Part shown: in pieces, positions 29,864-41,704 of the stretch
How the letters are laid out: each line of letters opens with the position of its first letter
How positions within the stretch are numbered: the stretch's first letter is position 1
Assembly (NCBI RefSeq): GCF_000330505.1
Contig: NW_004443552.1
Location: 256,302 to 320,301 of the forward strand
Length of the DNA stretch: 64,000 nucleotides
Source of the DNA: Entamoeba invadens IP1
Lineage: Eukaryota > Evosea > Mastigamoebida > Endamoebidae
Reading direction: 5' to 3'
The notes under the pieces: generated by a model
What the model saw: only the letters and a program-made list of their open reading frames with translations
Databases searched by the model: none
What the model was told of the DNA's origin: nothing
Program-made: the position numbers and the translations under genes

Positions 29864-30829
29864 TGTTTTGTAATAATCAGTTTTTAATTCGTTGCTTCAA
29901 TGCTTCGATCTGCAAACTTCTTCTCTTCTTTTTTAAAATGGTTAAAAGGAAAAATTCAACATAAACAATTGTTATTAATTATTAATATCAATAATTATTT
30001 ATAATTATTTTATTAATTTATTATAATTAAAATTTCATAACATTAGAACTATTAGATGTAAATTTGTTGTTTATTATATAAAATTTGTCATATATTATAT
30101 TGTTAAAAAATTATTATTATTACAAACATTATTAAACAACATATATATTATTTTATATCATTTTTCATAAATAACAAATTCCACAATTAAAAATAAAATA
30201 ACTATAATTTATAGTTTGTTGTTTTTGTAATAACACATTTAGATTACCTACAAAAATCGGAAAAATAATAAAATCCCAAAACTTTGAGCCATTGTCTATT
30301 TTTAGTTCAATTGTCAAAAATTTTGAGATCTCCCGTTAAATAGTCGAAAACAGAATTGTTATAATTTTTGTTTTTGAAGAGTTGTTTACTGGTTGAACGA
30401 TCCCACAAACGCATGAATATTATGATATCACAAAATTTTCCAAGTAAATTATTAACAATAAGCACTTTTGGGAGGATATTCAAACTCCAGAAATGCCACG
30501 GAACTGAAAATTTAAGAAAAACCAAAAGAAGCCAACGGAACGTTCTATAACCAAAAAAAAGAAAGCAAAACCAATAGTAAAAGAGCCATCAATAATGAAC
30601 AGAACCGGGGGATTTGGACTTCATTTGCTCCTCGAAAAGAGGAGAAACTTCCAGAGACTGAAGGATTCCGCAGAATGCGACAGAAAAGCAAAGAAGTCTA
30701 GACGGAGTTGGTCCACTTCTTCGTCCCAAGGGTCAGAAGGATTTAGGTTGTGCAAACTATACGGAATAGTAAAAAATCTATTTGGACTAATACCTTGATT
30801 TAAAATCAACTGAAACTTGAAAGGTTGAA
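29864..30829. other. Intergenic, about 1 kb
   Basis: Dihydropyrimidinase promoter side on the left, surface-protein promoter on the right. An open frame at 30595-30798 looks mixed in composition but has no recognisable product; its stop lies 32 bp before the next start. CAACTGAAACTTG just upstream of 30830 is GAAC-like. Confidence 0.45.
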
Positions 30830-31867
30830 ATGCTCTTCCTGTTGGTAGCCCTTGCGTTCTGTGCTTCGGCCGAGGTGAAATGCACCTTCGACAAAAACAC
30901 CGAGTCATCGGATCAAACAAACTTCGAGGTCAACGAAAACTACCATGAGCGGTACTGTGGAACTGAGTGCCCATGCCGAGGCGTCGAGGGGTGTGTCCTT
31001 GACTATACCGAATTCCCCGACAGAGATCTTTCCAATGTCACTGGTACTGTTGCTACTATTATTGGTAAGACGTATGACTTGACTTTTGCGTTGAGAGTGA
31101 AAGACACTTTGAGTGTTGAAACCGTGATGTTGGGATCAAACAGAACCCAATACAAACTTGAAGAAGGAGCAACCTTGTCTGTTGGCAAACAACAAAAAGT
31201 CGAAGGCACAAACGGCTCGTTCTGCACTATCATTAGATGCACCAAGTCTTGCACTATTAAAAACTCCAACTTCGAAAAGGATTTGGACTACTCTATTACT
31301 TTCATCAACAACCCAGATAACACCGAGACTAACACTACTATCAACATCGACACAGTGACCTTCACTATCGATTTCGCTTCAGACGATAGACAACAAGTCT
31401 TCACTCGAGAAAACGTCGTCATGGGAACCCTAAAAGCCGTTTTCAAGATTAAAGGAACTAACGAAGATGTTTTGAACCACGCCAATACTCAAGTCCCATT
31501 GTTCTACAGTGAGAACGGATTTAACAAAGAAAACACTGAAGTCACTGCTCAATTGAACGACGGCCTTACTGGTATCACTTACACCGTCGATTACCAATGC
31601 GACGGAAAATGGATTGTTGCCGTCCCATCAGGTGACTCAAAACCAATTGAATGCTTCGATCCAACCATCTCCACTGGTGACCAAAGCCTCGAGGACGGCT
31701 GTGATATTGCCTTCATCGTCATCATCTGTATGGCTGATGTCACACTCCTCCTCGTTTTGGGCGTCTTCGGTACTCTCGCCATTTTGCAATTCCTCAAGAA
31801 CAGAAAGCACGCCGGGACAGAGGGAGCCGACGCTTATATGAAGATCAATGACGCGACTGTCGCTTAA
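30830..31867 (+). CDS. Type I membrane glycoprotein of unknown function with YxxPhi tail
   Basis: A protein of 345 aa. Signal peptide MLFLLVALAFCASAE, an ectodomain of about 280 residues with a Cys-rich N-terminal part (CGTECPCRGVEGC), several NxS/T sites, beta-rich body, a membrane segment at about 295-322, and a 23-residue cytosolic tail beginning KNRK. The tail contains YMKI, a canonical YxxPhi sorting signal recognised by adaptor mu subunits, so the protein is probably routed through endosomes or to the plasma membrane (inference). Codon use is rich in C-ending codons compared with neighbours, as in highly expressed Entamoeba genes. No enzymatic motif and no family I recognise. Confidence 0.82.
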   Translation: MLFLLVALAFCASAEVKCTFDKNTESSDQTNFEVNENYHERYCGTECPCRGVEGCVLDYTEFPDRDLSNVTGTVATIIGKTYDLTFALRVKDTLSVETVMLGSNRTQYKLEEGATLSVGKQQKVEGTNGSFCTIIRCTKSCTIKNSNFEKDLDYSITFINNPDNTETNTTINIDTVTFTIDFASDDRQQVFTRENVVMGTLKAVFKIKGTNEDVLNHANTQVPLFYSENGFNKENTEVTAQLNDGLTGITYTVDYQCDGKWIVAVPSGDSKPIECFDPTISTGDQSLEDGCDIAFIVIICMADVTLLLVLGVFGTLAILQFLKNRKHAGTEGADAYMKINDATVA

Positions 31868-31969
31868 TTTGAGTTGATTATTTCTTTCATTCTCTTCATT
31901 AGTATATGTGAATGGTTAATATACTATAAATTATAACATTTGTTTTTAGAAGCAATCGATTAGAAGAAG

Positions 31970-32643
31970 TCACTTGAAGAAGCGCGTCCTCATCGTGATG
32001 AACTCGTCCATGATCCGATCGCGCTCCGTGATAAGAAAAGGGTCGTTCAGAATCAAAGAAAGTGTTGTTGCTGTGGCTTCGAACGTTGACATCCCTCCAT
32101 CTATTTCTTTTCGAACTGTTTTATAGCGACAATACTTCTCGCCGTTCACTAAGATCAGCTACACGTTAATTGATGCGCTTGAAGAGCCAGCGACAGTGTG
32201 GAACAAACGTTATCAATTTGGGAAAGAATAGCATTTCTGTTGTACACCGACTTCGCTTGTTCCCAAGTCCCGTCAACGATTATAATTGTTGTGTACTTTT
32301 TTGTGAATGTAATGTCATCACCTGAGTCAATTGGTTTGGCAACTTTTGATGGATATAAAACAGCATAATTTTCTTTGTTTGCAGCAATCTTCCGGTTTAG
32401 GGTTTCGGGGAGGTTTCGTTTGTAAATTTGAACGTTTTGAAATAAATTTGTAATGAGCTTGACTGTGTTCACTTTGGTCTTAGCCTCGCGAGGGTCTTGC
32501 AATATCACAATTTGAATCGAATTGTTGTATTGCTCCTTCACTATATGGCAGGCACAGATGTTAACGTGAAGACCACACCTTGGGCAAAGGTCCCGCTGAG
32601 ATGTAGAAAAGTCTGTTTCATAAAAAATTGATAAATCTTCCAT
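31970..32643 (-). CDS. DTW-domain tRNA-uridine aminocarboxypropyltransferase (2 exons)
   Basis: Exons 32209-32643 and 31970-32158 (minus) flank a 50-bp GTTTGT...TAG intron and give 207 aa. The N-terminal zinc knuckle is CPRC...CAC (C20, C23, C30, C32). Then come LQDPREAKTKVNT and the signature DGTW (D124-W127, VDGTWEQAK). Exon 2 supplies CRYKTVRK and GGMSTFEATA, the conserved C-terminal block of the family (R-x-x-x-x-x-GG-[LM]-ST-x-E-A), which confirms the splice. The family (DTWD1/2, TapT) transfers the 3-amino-3-carboxypropyl group of S-adenosylmethionine to uridine (acp3U) in tRNA. TATGAACTG upstream of the start is a GAAC-like element. Confidence 0.9.
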
Positions 32644-33565
32644 TTACTGAATATTCAGTTCATATCATTTAATTGTTAAAAATGAAAGATTAAATTGAAT
32701 AAAAACGACTATTATATTAATAACTTTTTAATATTTATTTAATTTACTATATATTATAGTTGTTAATTTAATATTTCTAATTTTCGTGGTATTTTGGGGG
32801 TTGTTACTAAATTTTTGGATCATTAGTTGAATTGAAAAATAAAAAAACACACTCCATTTTTTAACTTTGAGTTTTGTTTTTTTCATAATTTTTAAGTTAT
32901 AAAATCATAAGAAACTCACTTATTTTCCAAGAGAAGTGCCTGTTTTCAGTAATAAAAAATAACAGTTTTTGCATGTAAAATTATGACATATTTGATACTC
33001 AGTATACACAATATTCACATCAAAACAAAAATATAAAAGCTTTGTCACTCGTTGTCTTTTTACTATCCCTCAAATAATCTTAAAATAGAACAAAACAATC
33101 AATTGAAATGGCAAAATGTACTGAAGCATTTAAATCGTTTTTTTATTATCGAAACTTCCCTTTTAAACATTCAAATAAGACGCAACAAAAAAATACAAAA
33201 AGTGTAATTTGACAAGTCGATAGAAATTAAAGGCCAAAAAAGTCTAATTATTGACTCATTTCGTTTGGTTCAATTATAACTTTTATATGGAACATGTATA
33301 GTTTCCAAAATGAAAAAATTCCCGATAAACCACAGTAACCCCCACCACATAAATCGCACATAGTTTCAAAAAACCAAATACCCGTTTGATAGCCAAAAAA
33401 ACATGTGAATCATTGTTTTCTTATTGGTTTCTTAAAATAGAACAGTAAAAGTGTCATGACGAAAACGACCATCAATTGTTATACAAGAAAACAGTATGAG
33501 AAAACGAAACACCTACAAAAACGAAGGTCTCTTCTTGTTGACGGTAATCATTGATATTTATATGA
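32644..33565. other. Intergenic, about 0.9 kb
   Basis: Divergent promoter region between the DTW gene and the GTPase. No gene seen; the longest minus frames at 33472-33757 are shadows of the GTPase region. Confidence 0.45.
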
Positions 33566-33573
33566 AATGAACT
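33566..33573 (+). promoter_or_regulatory. GAAC element
   Basis: AATGAACT, 23-30 nt upstream of the ATG at 33596. Confidence 0.6.
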
Positions 33574-33595
33574 GTTCTGAATAACACAAAGCACG

Positions 33596-34159
33596 ATGTC
33601 TAGTCGACTCACATTCAACTTCAAGATTGGGATTGTCGGTGATCCATTCACAGGCAAGACCACTTTTATACACAAGTTGCTTACTAATTACTTTGAAGAA
33701 GAGTATTATCCAACAATAGGTGCTGTAGTTGAACCAATTTTCCTTGAAACAAGTCACGGCAAAATGAGGTTGGAGCTATGGGATATAGCCAATGAACTAA
33801 AACAGGGCTTTTTCGCGTCGTGTTACAAGAAGATGGATGGCTTCATATTGATGATCAATGCGTCACAGAAAGGTGCAGAAAAGCGAGCACTCAAATGGGC
33901 AGATTTTATTATGAAAAAGACACGACAGAACACACCAATAGTTGTGATCTACAATTCGTTTGCAGAACCGTCGAACGAGAATAAAAAGGAGTACATTTTG
34001 AACAACGAGTTTCATTTCTCTTTGAAAAATACAGTCTATTTCCAAGAACCCATCAGGCTACTTATAAATATGATCACCCAGAAACGAGTAGTCTTCTCGA
34101 TGTATGGGCTCATGCTTCAAAACCAATACAATGAGTGTTACAACTCAATATCTGTGTAA
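33596..34159 (+). CDS. Divergent Ran-like small GTPase, key motifs altered
   Basis: A protein of 187 aa. The P-loop is intact (GDPFTGKT, K21-T22) and the switch I threonine is kept (YPTIG, T40). The segment TTFIHKLLTNYFEEEYYPTIG and the following strands align best with Ran (TTF-K--LTGEFEKKY-ATLG), and FQEPIRLL parallels the Ran FEKPFLWL block. But the G3 motif DTAGQE is DIANE (the Gly and Gln needed for hydrolysis are Asn66 and Glu67), the G4 motif NKxD is NSFA, and the SAK loop is missing. It also lacks a prenylation CaaX and the Ran acidic tail. It is therefore probably a pseudo-GTPase or one locked in a state, not canonical Ran. The frame is open and a GAAC element precedes it, so it seems expressed rather than decayed. 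Confidence 0.75.
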   Translation: MSSRLTFNFKIGIVGDPFTGKTTFIHKLLTNYFEEEYYPTIGAVVEPIFLETSHGKMRLELWDIANELKQGFFASCYKKMDGFILMINASQKGAEKRALKWADFIMKKTRQNTPIVVIYNSFAEPSNENKKEYILNNEFHFSLKNTVYFQEPIRLLINMITQKRVVFSMYGLMLQNQYNECYNSISV

Positions 34160-34310
34160 TTTATTTATTGCTGCTTTTATGTTTTGCATTGATTATTATT
34201 CTGTTACATTAGACAAATTATGAAGGACTATTTCTTCATTATAACGATATTTTGAACAATTGCGAGTAAAGTAAAGATAATTCAATAATGCTGGATTGGC
34301 ACTGTAAAAA

Positions 34311-34869
34311 TTATTGCGAGGGATTTCGCTGCAACGAGTCGAAGATTGGAAGACAAATTGTGAAGAGTGTGTCATCGAAGTCATAACGTTGTTCAGTAAT
34401 ATCAGAATCAAATACTACTACCTTCACATTAGTATTGTAATTGGTTACGACAGAAGTGAAATGAACAAACGTAGTTCTGGCGTTGATTCATTACAATCGT
34501 TATCATCGAGTCGACACCTTGCAAATGCATCGTTTTTATCACATCAGTATCTTCATATTTTTTACCAACAGCAGAAGTGGCTAAAATAAGTTGTGAGAGC
34601 GACGACAAAACTTCTTCAAATGACACACTCTCACGCGACGAGGACTTTCTTCGCTTTTCCTTTTTCTTTTGGACTTTGATGATAGACCCGATGTATGTCG
34701 CATTTTTGCCGCCAAGCCCAACAACATATATCGCGTTTGTATTTGGTATTTTTTCTTGGATGTTGTTGAGTGTGGTTTGAAGAAGTTTGTTTGGGACCTT
34801 ACGCTGATCTTTTTGACACCCTTCCATTCTCTCGTTTTTGAGTTTCACGAGTTCCCATTTTTTGTTCAT
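34311..34869 (-). CDS. Hypothetical protein (2 exons, unusual AAG acceptor)
   Basis: I do not recognise this protein. Proposed exons 34471-34869 and 34311-34421 (minus) give 169 aa. It starts at the ATG at 34869 (the open frame extends slightly upstream without ATG). Features: a basic N-terminus, IYVVGLGGKNATYIGSIIKV, a Lys/Arg/Ser stretch (KKKEKRRKSSSRES) typical of a nuclear signal, then VDSMITIVMNQRQNY. The intron (49 bp) begins GTTTGT. Using the non-canonical acceptor GAAG gives a protein-like end (VVVFDSDITEQRYDFDD to IFDSLQRNPSQ); the alternative GTAG seven bases on gives a less plausible tail to 34196. The AAG acceptor also fits the PDI gene at 55620. Confidence 0.55.
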
Positions 34870-35176
34870 TTGTTCGTTCAATTTTTCATATTTTTTAGTT
34901 GTATTTGTTCTATAATAAAGTAAGAAAGACTTTTAATAATCAAAAGTTGTTTTTTAGGCTTATGAATAGATAAAAAATGTGGTGTTAATCGGGTATTTAT
35001 TGTTTGAATAAAATTAGTGAGTTGTTGTAAATATACTATACTCTAATTAAGTTATAAAAATAAAAAAAAATATTTAATATAATTATATTTTAATTTATTA
35101 TTACTATTTGGAGCTTATATAATTATATTATTTTGAAGAATCTATTTTATTAGAAAAACTAACATTCTAATTGTTT
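34870..35176. other. Intergenic, AT-rich
   Basis: Upstream flank of the hypothetical gene. Nothing else recognised. Confidence 0.4.
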
Positions 35177-35592
35177 TATATTGTTTGTACGCTTAAATCT
35201 GGCACAAATGAATTTAGGAAACCCGCATTAGTTTTTTCTTTTTTCTTTTATTTTACAATCTTTTACTAAAAACACGTTTTTGCTTTTATATATATATATA
35301 TATTTTCTGTTGTTTCAGAACAAAACTGTACAAATTATCATGTTCACACGTTGAAAATTGCTTTTTGTTGTACTCTTAAAATGACACTCAAAACGACGAT
35401 AAATTTACACACGATGTTGAGATAACCGATCCTGTATTATCTGCAATTATTAATTCCTATTTTGAAAATTGATTTTTTTCGTAATGACAATTACTATTTT
35501 TTATTACCCAACTTTTTAGTAAATTGTGTTTTGCTTTTTACGACAAAAATGGGGTTTTCCAATATGCCAGATTTAAGCTTACAAACAATATA
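35177..35592. mobile_element. MITE, 0.4 kb
   Basis: The two ends are inverted copies over 28 bp with one mismatch (TATATTGTTTGTA, then c or a, then GCTTAAATCTGGCA), and similarity continues inward around GGAAA-CC-CATT. No coding capacity. TA at both outer edges may be the target duplication. Family unknown; no transposase in this window shares these ends. Confidence 0.7.
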
Positions 35593-35654
35593 TTAATTTT
35601 TTTAATACAATATTGATTTGTTTACATAAATACAAAAACATATACAGTCTTAAT

Positions 35655-38490
35655 AATGACATCATGGGTCGGCACAATTCGGTTTTTCTGTGTTAATTTT
35701 TTTTATTTTTTTTGTGGCAAATTTTTTACACATTTTTTAAACCGATAATTAAAATCTTTTTTTGGCTTTTGCAAGTGACAATTATAGAACAAAGGAGCAG
35801 AATAAATGTTATTCGAAATTGTTTTTATATAACATTTTTTTTATTAAATTGGTATATCATACAAACAATAGTAAAATCAAGTAGTTTTGATGTTATGAAA
35901 ACTAGTTTAATATTATAGTATTTATATATTATGATTTATGATTTTTATTTATTATACAACAGTTATTAAAATATAGATAAATTAAAAATAACTATAGTAC
36001 AGTATTATGAAATTATATTTTTAACGATAATATATTTATAATACTTATTAATACAATTTTATTAATTTAACAAATAAAACATCATTATTTAATTTAATTA
36101 ACAAATTAACTAAAATGATAATATTTTTAATTGTATATTTACGATTGGATTCTACAAGAAAANNNNNNNNNNNNNNNNNNNNNNNNNNNNNNNNNNNNNN
36201 NNNNNNNNNNNNNNNNNNNNNNNNNNNNNNNNNNNNNNNNNNNNNNNNNNNNNNNNNNNNNNTTATTAGTATTTATTAGTAAATTACTGGTTTATTTAAG
36301 ACATTATTATATTTATTCATTTTATTCCATTGTTTTATTAATCAAGTATTTAAACAATTATTTAATATGAAATTTTATACGATTAAATTATAAATATTAA
36401 ATTATTTTGAAAATTGACTAAACCAAACCCACCATAAGAAGAATTCAATTAAGTTTTTCTTCATTTTATCTTATAAAATGAAGTAATATAATAATTATCT
36501 ATTATGGGATTTCAATTTAATTATTAAATTGTTCTAATCGAGTTATAATATGTTTCTATAATTATCGTGAATCAATTAAAAGTTATGCAACGAAGAAAAA
36601 AAAAATATTCGTAATTATAACATAAGAAGATTGATTGATTGCATATCGAGAAAAATGATGTTAAGAGTATTTAATTAAATGTTGGTTTTTATTCTTTCTT
36701 TTTTATTTGATGTGAAGCAAAGTTATATCATTTCAATTTATAAAATGACTGCGATGCAAGAAGAATCAACTGATTAATGACAATAACTTAAATTCAAAGT
36801 CATAATTAAAAAATACAAAAAACCTGTAATTTTTCCAAATTTAAACATATTTGAACGTTGTGTTGGTGTTGTCAGTGTGACGACACCAAGAAAAGACAAT
36901 TACGTTTTGTATTAATTATTTTTCTTTTTATTATGTACAATAAAAACAAAGAAATGTAATATCGACTTGGTTATGTCAAAAACAAGTTAACGGTAAAAAA
37001 GTCATTATTTTGATTGAATGGTTTCAACGTTATTTAATTTTTCGCTTTATAAATTATATTCTCGTTCACTTTCTTTTTTAAGTTTACAAAAGTGACTGTA
37101 TTAAAACGCCAAGAGCAGCGATTGACACACTTTTATTATTAAAACCAAAAGAAAAAAAAGGCAGCCCTTCGGGGAGTTACTATTATTGTTTTGATTGAAT
37201 GATTTAGTAAGTTTTTTCATCTTTTTTTTATAAACATATATAAAAAATAATTAATAATAATAAAAAATGAAATAATGTAGACGTGAATAAAAATTATAGA
37301 CACAAAAAGTAATTTTTCGTTGATTACATTACATGTGAACTAAGCAATAATTATGAGCAATAATGTAAGATAGTCAAATCTTTAAAAATTGTATAAAACA
37401 CTTTTATCACAATAATGATACATATCATTAAAAACTGATTGATAAAAATAACATATGGTTCAATTGTAAAAATAAAAGTCTCGTCACCATTTTTTAAATT
37501 ATGGTGAAAAGGATTGCATAATTTAAAAATATAGTGATGCATTTAGTTCTAAGTAAGTCACACAAGAAAAATACAGTTATATATTACATTAGATGTTATC
37601 TTAATATTTTATTGTATTTGTTATTTGAATAATAAAAAAATGACAAAATTATAAAATTCAATATATTTTTAATGATGTTGTTGTGTTTGAAATAACATAA
37701 TTTTATAGTGCGAGTAACTTATATATATAAAACAAATCAAGCACTCTGTTTGATGTATCTGTGATTGTTATAGCAAATGTAAAACTTTGTGTTTTAAGTG
37801 TCTTGATTATTAATTTGATAATTTAATAGTTAAATTGTGGTTAATTTCATAGACTAATTGACTTGAAAATGTTAAAATAATTACAAATAATTGCAATTCA
37901 AAAGTTTGCTGTTTAACAGTAAATTTTTATCTATGGTCAATATAAGTAGCCAACTAACATGTCAAATGAATGTTCTTATCAATATTGGCAGTGCTTGTTT
38001 TGTTATTTAACAAAGAAAATGAGATTATTTTAATTTTTAATATTCAAGTAAAAAACTTGTTGTGTCTGTTAATAAAATAAATAATAAGTTATAGTTGTTT
38101 TCAATTATAGTATCTTAATTGTATTTTATTATTTATTGTTATTATTTGTTTGATTAACTTTGTATAGATTATGTTTACTATACTTTGTGTTTGCACCCAT
38201 ATTGTTTTTTAAGCGATTTACTCGTGACCAAAAAACGAAAATAAGTATAAAACACAAATAAAAAATAAACATTTTGTATTTTGTTTAGCCTTTAAACAAC
38301 ACATTTTTTAAAAAATAGAAAGTCTTTTATTTATTTATCAATGTTTTTCATAACCCGATTATTTGCTCAGTTATCAACAAAATTATTATTTCATAAAAAT
38401 AATGGTATTTTTTTCAATTAAATTGCCACAAATTTTGTTTTTTTCTTGTTAATTTTGAAAACCAGAATTGTGCCGACCCATGAATGACAT
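35655..38490. mobile_element. hAT-like element with perfect 8-bp target duplication, no transposase seen
   Basis: The element spans 35663-38482 between perfect AATGACAT duplications (35655-35662 and 38483-38490). The ends are inverted repeats of 18 perfect bases (CATGGGTCGGCACAATTC) with weaker similarity for about 60 bp, including GTGGCAA. An 8-bp duplication and a GGGTCGGCA-type terminus are hAT features. No frame longer than about 60 codons is credible in the interior, so it is non-autonomous or decayed, unless the coding part is missing in the assembly gap inside it. Confidence 0.8.
36163..36262. other. Assembly gap, 100 N
   Basis: A run of exactly 100 N inside the hAT-like element; real gap size unknown. 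The open frame that spans it is meaningless. Confidence 0.99.
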
Positions 38491-38525
38491 TACAATTACT
38501 TTTCTAATATGATAATGATAATAAT

Positions 38526-41500
38526 CCTTAAATCAGAGTGTCCAAAAAAATGCACTTAAGTCCCAAGTTAAGGATTTTGGAGTAAAAATGACAAAAAAAT
38601 TGGATTTTCGATCGATTTGATCAAAAAATAATTGATTTTTGAAAGAGACAAAAATAACCATAATTTATCCCGATAATTTACAACAAAATCCATAACATCT
38701 CGTTTGTATATTTTTCCCGAAATATTAAATTAAAAACAAACAAATTTAGAATAAAAAAATAAAAATAGTTTAAATGTTAAGCAAATTACTTAATCTACAA
38801 AACGTTTATGTACACAAGCTAAAACAATAACAAAAGACTTACCATATTACTTGAAATTTTTAAACATTCAAATATAAAAAAATAATTTATATGAGAAATT
38901 TTGAATAAAAATGATAAGAAAAATAAGAATTTCAAGATATAAATGAGAATTAAATCTTTTAATTGTTTGTTCTTGTCGTTTAATTATAATTAATAAAAAT
39001 ATTCAAGATCTAAAAAATCAATGGAAAAATCACCGAACAAACGCGACCCAACTTTAAAAAGAGGAAAAAAAAATATATTGAATTGTGTTAAGAAGTACTC
39101 TACAATACCATTATATGAAATCAAAAAAAAACTTATTACTTTTGTCCATTTTGTTTAAGATGTTTTATTTACAAGACCAACTTAAAACACAAGATGTATT
39201 GTTCTAAATATACAGAACCGAAGAACCAATTATTTTTTAATGATTTTCAAACACATACACAAAACTACATTGAAAAGGCAAAACTCTATTTTGAAAAAAT
39301 ACATCAACGAAACCTATCACACCCGTTCAAAACTTCAAATTCCGTCAACTTTGAAAATAATAAAACAACAATCGGACTTAATAAATGCAAATAATTGTTT
39401 TGAAAGTGAACAAGAACATAAAAACCAAGTGATTTCATTTCCGAAGAATGAACTTGTGTCTGATTTCTATAAACTAATTGGTTGTGACAAAACTTCAAAA
39501 ATGTTATTTCAGAGCTAAAATCTCAATTGAGGTCAACTTCACATTCAAAAAGAGAAGAAAAAAACGCAACGTGTATTTAAGTAAATTTTTTTCTGTTTCC
39601 ACCACAGAAATTGAAAATAAAACATCAATGTCGAAACAACAAATCAAAGCAGTTGAAACCATAGTTGGCAATTTTGCAAATTTATTTATGGATGAAAGTG
39701 TGTATAACAATTTAATGAAAAATATACACATTTCGTACAACAACACAATAAATATAATAAATTCATTAAGCAATGAAAACATGGTTGAAACAGAAAGATA
39801 TTTTATGAACTGTGTGTGCTTTTCTTTGGCGTTTGACGGCACTAAAGAGAAAGGTAAAAAGTTCTGAGACTTATAGGAAGGTTTGCTTTTGAAGACCTCT
39901 CTGTTGCTCAAGTCACTCTTGTTATTGGAGAAATACACAAGAAGACCAATTCAGAAAATTTAAAAGAATGGGTATAACATCACTTAGAAACATTCAAAGC
40001 TCCAATAAAGAAATTGGTATTTTCCACACAAGATGGGGCCAGTGTTATGAGTAGTCTTGAAATGGGTATGGAGTTAAAATTGGAGAAGTCAAAAACAGAA
40101 TGATTAAAATGGAAAATGAATTACAATTACAAAATAACTTGCATAATACAAAAGATTTTGATTTAATAGAAAATGTTTATATGTCTTTTTATTGTACGTG
40201 TCATAGATTGAATGTTGCCGAAGGTTATTTGTGGAAAACTCATGATGGTCAAATTGTACTCAAGTTTTTAAATTGTATATGTTCTGATAGTATTATTACA
40301 GAATGGAATAATTTTGAAAGTGAAAAAGGAGTGAAGTTTTGTAAAATACCCACTTTGTCAAATACAAGGTGGTTTTTCTATGAAAATTTGGTCAAATTTG
40401 TTTTATAAAATGTTTTAGAATTGGACAATTTTATTACTATAACAGGTTATGATTTAACAATTACTAATTGTCTTATTGAAAAACATAATGAAATAGTAAA
40501 CCAAAAAAAACAATTTATATTATTTATTCATGGGAAAGAGAAAAGATTTGTTTGACTTAAAAGACCCGTTGTTTCTGTCGTTTCTGGGTTTATATTTAGA
40601 CATTTTGAAACAAACGAAAATCGTTTGTGATACAATGCAAGAAAAATTTGGCATGATTTATGATGAAATTGATATGATAAATTTATTGATATTTGACATG
40701 GAAAAAAGGGAATATGATATTTCAATGGGTATATTTGATGATTTTCCAAATGTATTAAAATATTTATACTTTGATTCAAATGATTTAGTATGTGGTTGTG
40801 GAGCGGTGATTAGTGGATTTTTGGATGCACTTAAATTACGTTTTTGTAATATCACGACTGCAAAAACTGGTGCAAAAATAGAGAATTTAAATGAAGTCAG
40901 ATTACTTTTAGATGAAAAACAAAATTTACAACCTTTCATTGATTGTTTTACTTTCCCTGAAAGGTATTTAAAAAACAAACAAATTAAAGTTGAAAGTGGA
41001 TTTTTTGAAATTAACTCAGAACTTGAAAAAATTAAATTAATGATCGAACAAAATGGAAATAAAATAAATGAATTATTAAAGGAAAATTCTATTGAAACGT
41101 TTAATTTACTTGATGCGCTTGACTTATTTGGAACAGCAACATTTCCTTATTTGACTCAACTTGTACAAGTTTTAATATGTCTTATTCCAACCTCTTCATG
41201 TGTTGAATCACTTTTTTCTTATTATAGGTATTCATCAAAAATTAATATGAAAACAACAACTGTAAATAAAAGACTCAAATTGAAATATGCAACATCTACT
41301 GTGATAAAAATCAATACGCGCAAAAAGAAAAGTGAATAAGTTTTTGGTTGTGTTTACATCAATAAAAAACAATGATTTGTGTGTTTATTAACGCAAAAAT
41401 GTGTTGATGCGCATGAATAATGTATCTTGGGTAATAAATTTTTACTCTTAATTGGTTTAATTTTTATCAGACAAATATATACATGTATTTGAATAACCAA

Positions 41501-41704
41501 CAAATATCAATTATTTTTTTGTTTATTAAGTTGTATTATCAAAAAATAAAATTTTAAACCAATTGATAGTTTTTGTGGTGATTGTAGTTTTTATAATCTA
41601 TTTTTATTTTTTTAATCAGTTCGTTTATCAAAACAATCAATTTGTTTTTTTTGACCTTTCCTTAACTTGGGACTTAGACGTTTTTTGGACACTCTGACTT
41701 TAAT
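38526..41704. mobile_element. hAT transposon with decayed transposase
   Basis: The element spans 38534-41696 (3163 bp). Its ends are inverted repeats starting CAGAGTGTCC and, after a short variable part, TAAGTCCCAAGTTAAGG. The flanking octamers CCTTAAAT and ACTTTAAT match at six of eight positions, a decayed target duplication of hAT size. It begins 44 bp after the previous hAT-like element ends its duplication. The interior carries a broken transposase gene on the plus strand. Confidence 0.85.
39021..41339 (+). pseudogene. hAT transposase, broken by several frameshifts and stops
   Basis: Fragments in order: an N-terminus MEKSPNKRDPTLKRGKK (39021), a frameshift at an A-run near 39123-39131, then a BED-like zinc finger (CPFCLRCF...HKMYC, about 39141-39200), another shift near 39390, a third near 39500, the first catalytic region SLAFDGTKEKG, a further shift near 39866, STQDGASVM (second catalytic Asp) after a TAA, the CxxH motif (YCTCHRLNV), the TRW motif, and finally an open frame to 41339 with the hAT C-terminal dimerisation region (FPYLTQLVQVL and IPTSSCVESLFSYYR). 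At least five disruptions, so it cannot encode an active enzyme as it stands. Confidence 0.85.

Noticed and set aside
30595..30798. 67-codon frame just upstream of the surface-protein gene
   Set aside because: It has no recognisable product and covers the promoter region of the gene at 30830.
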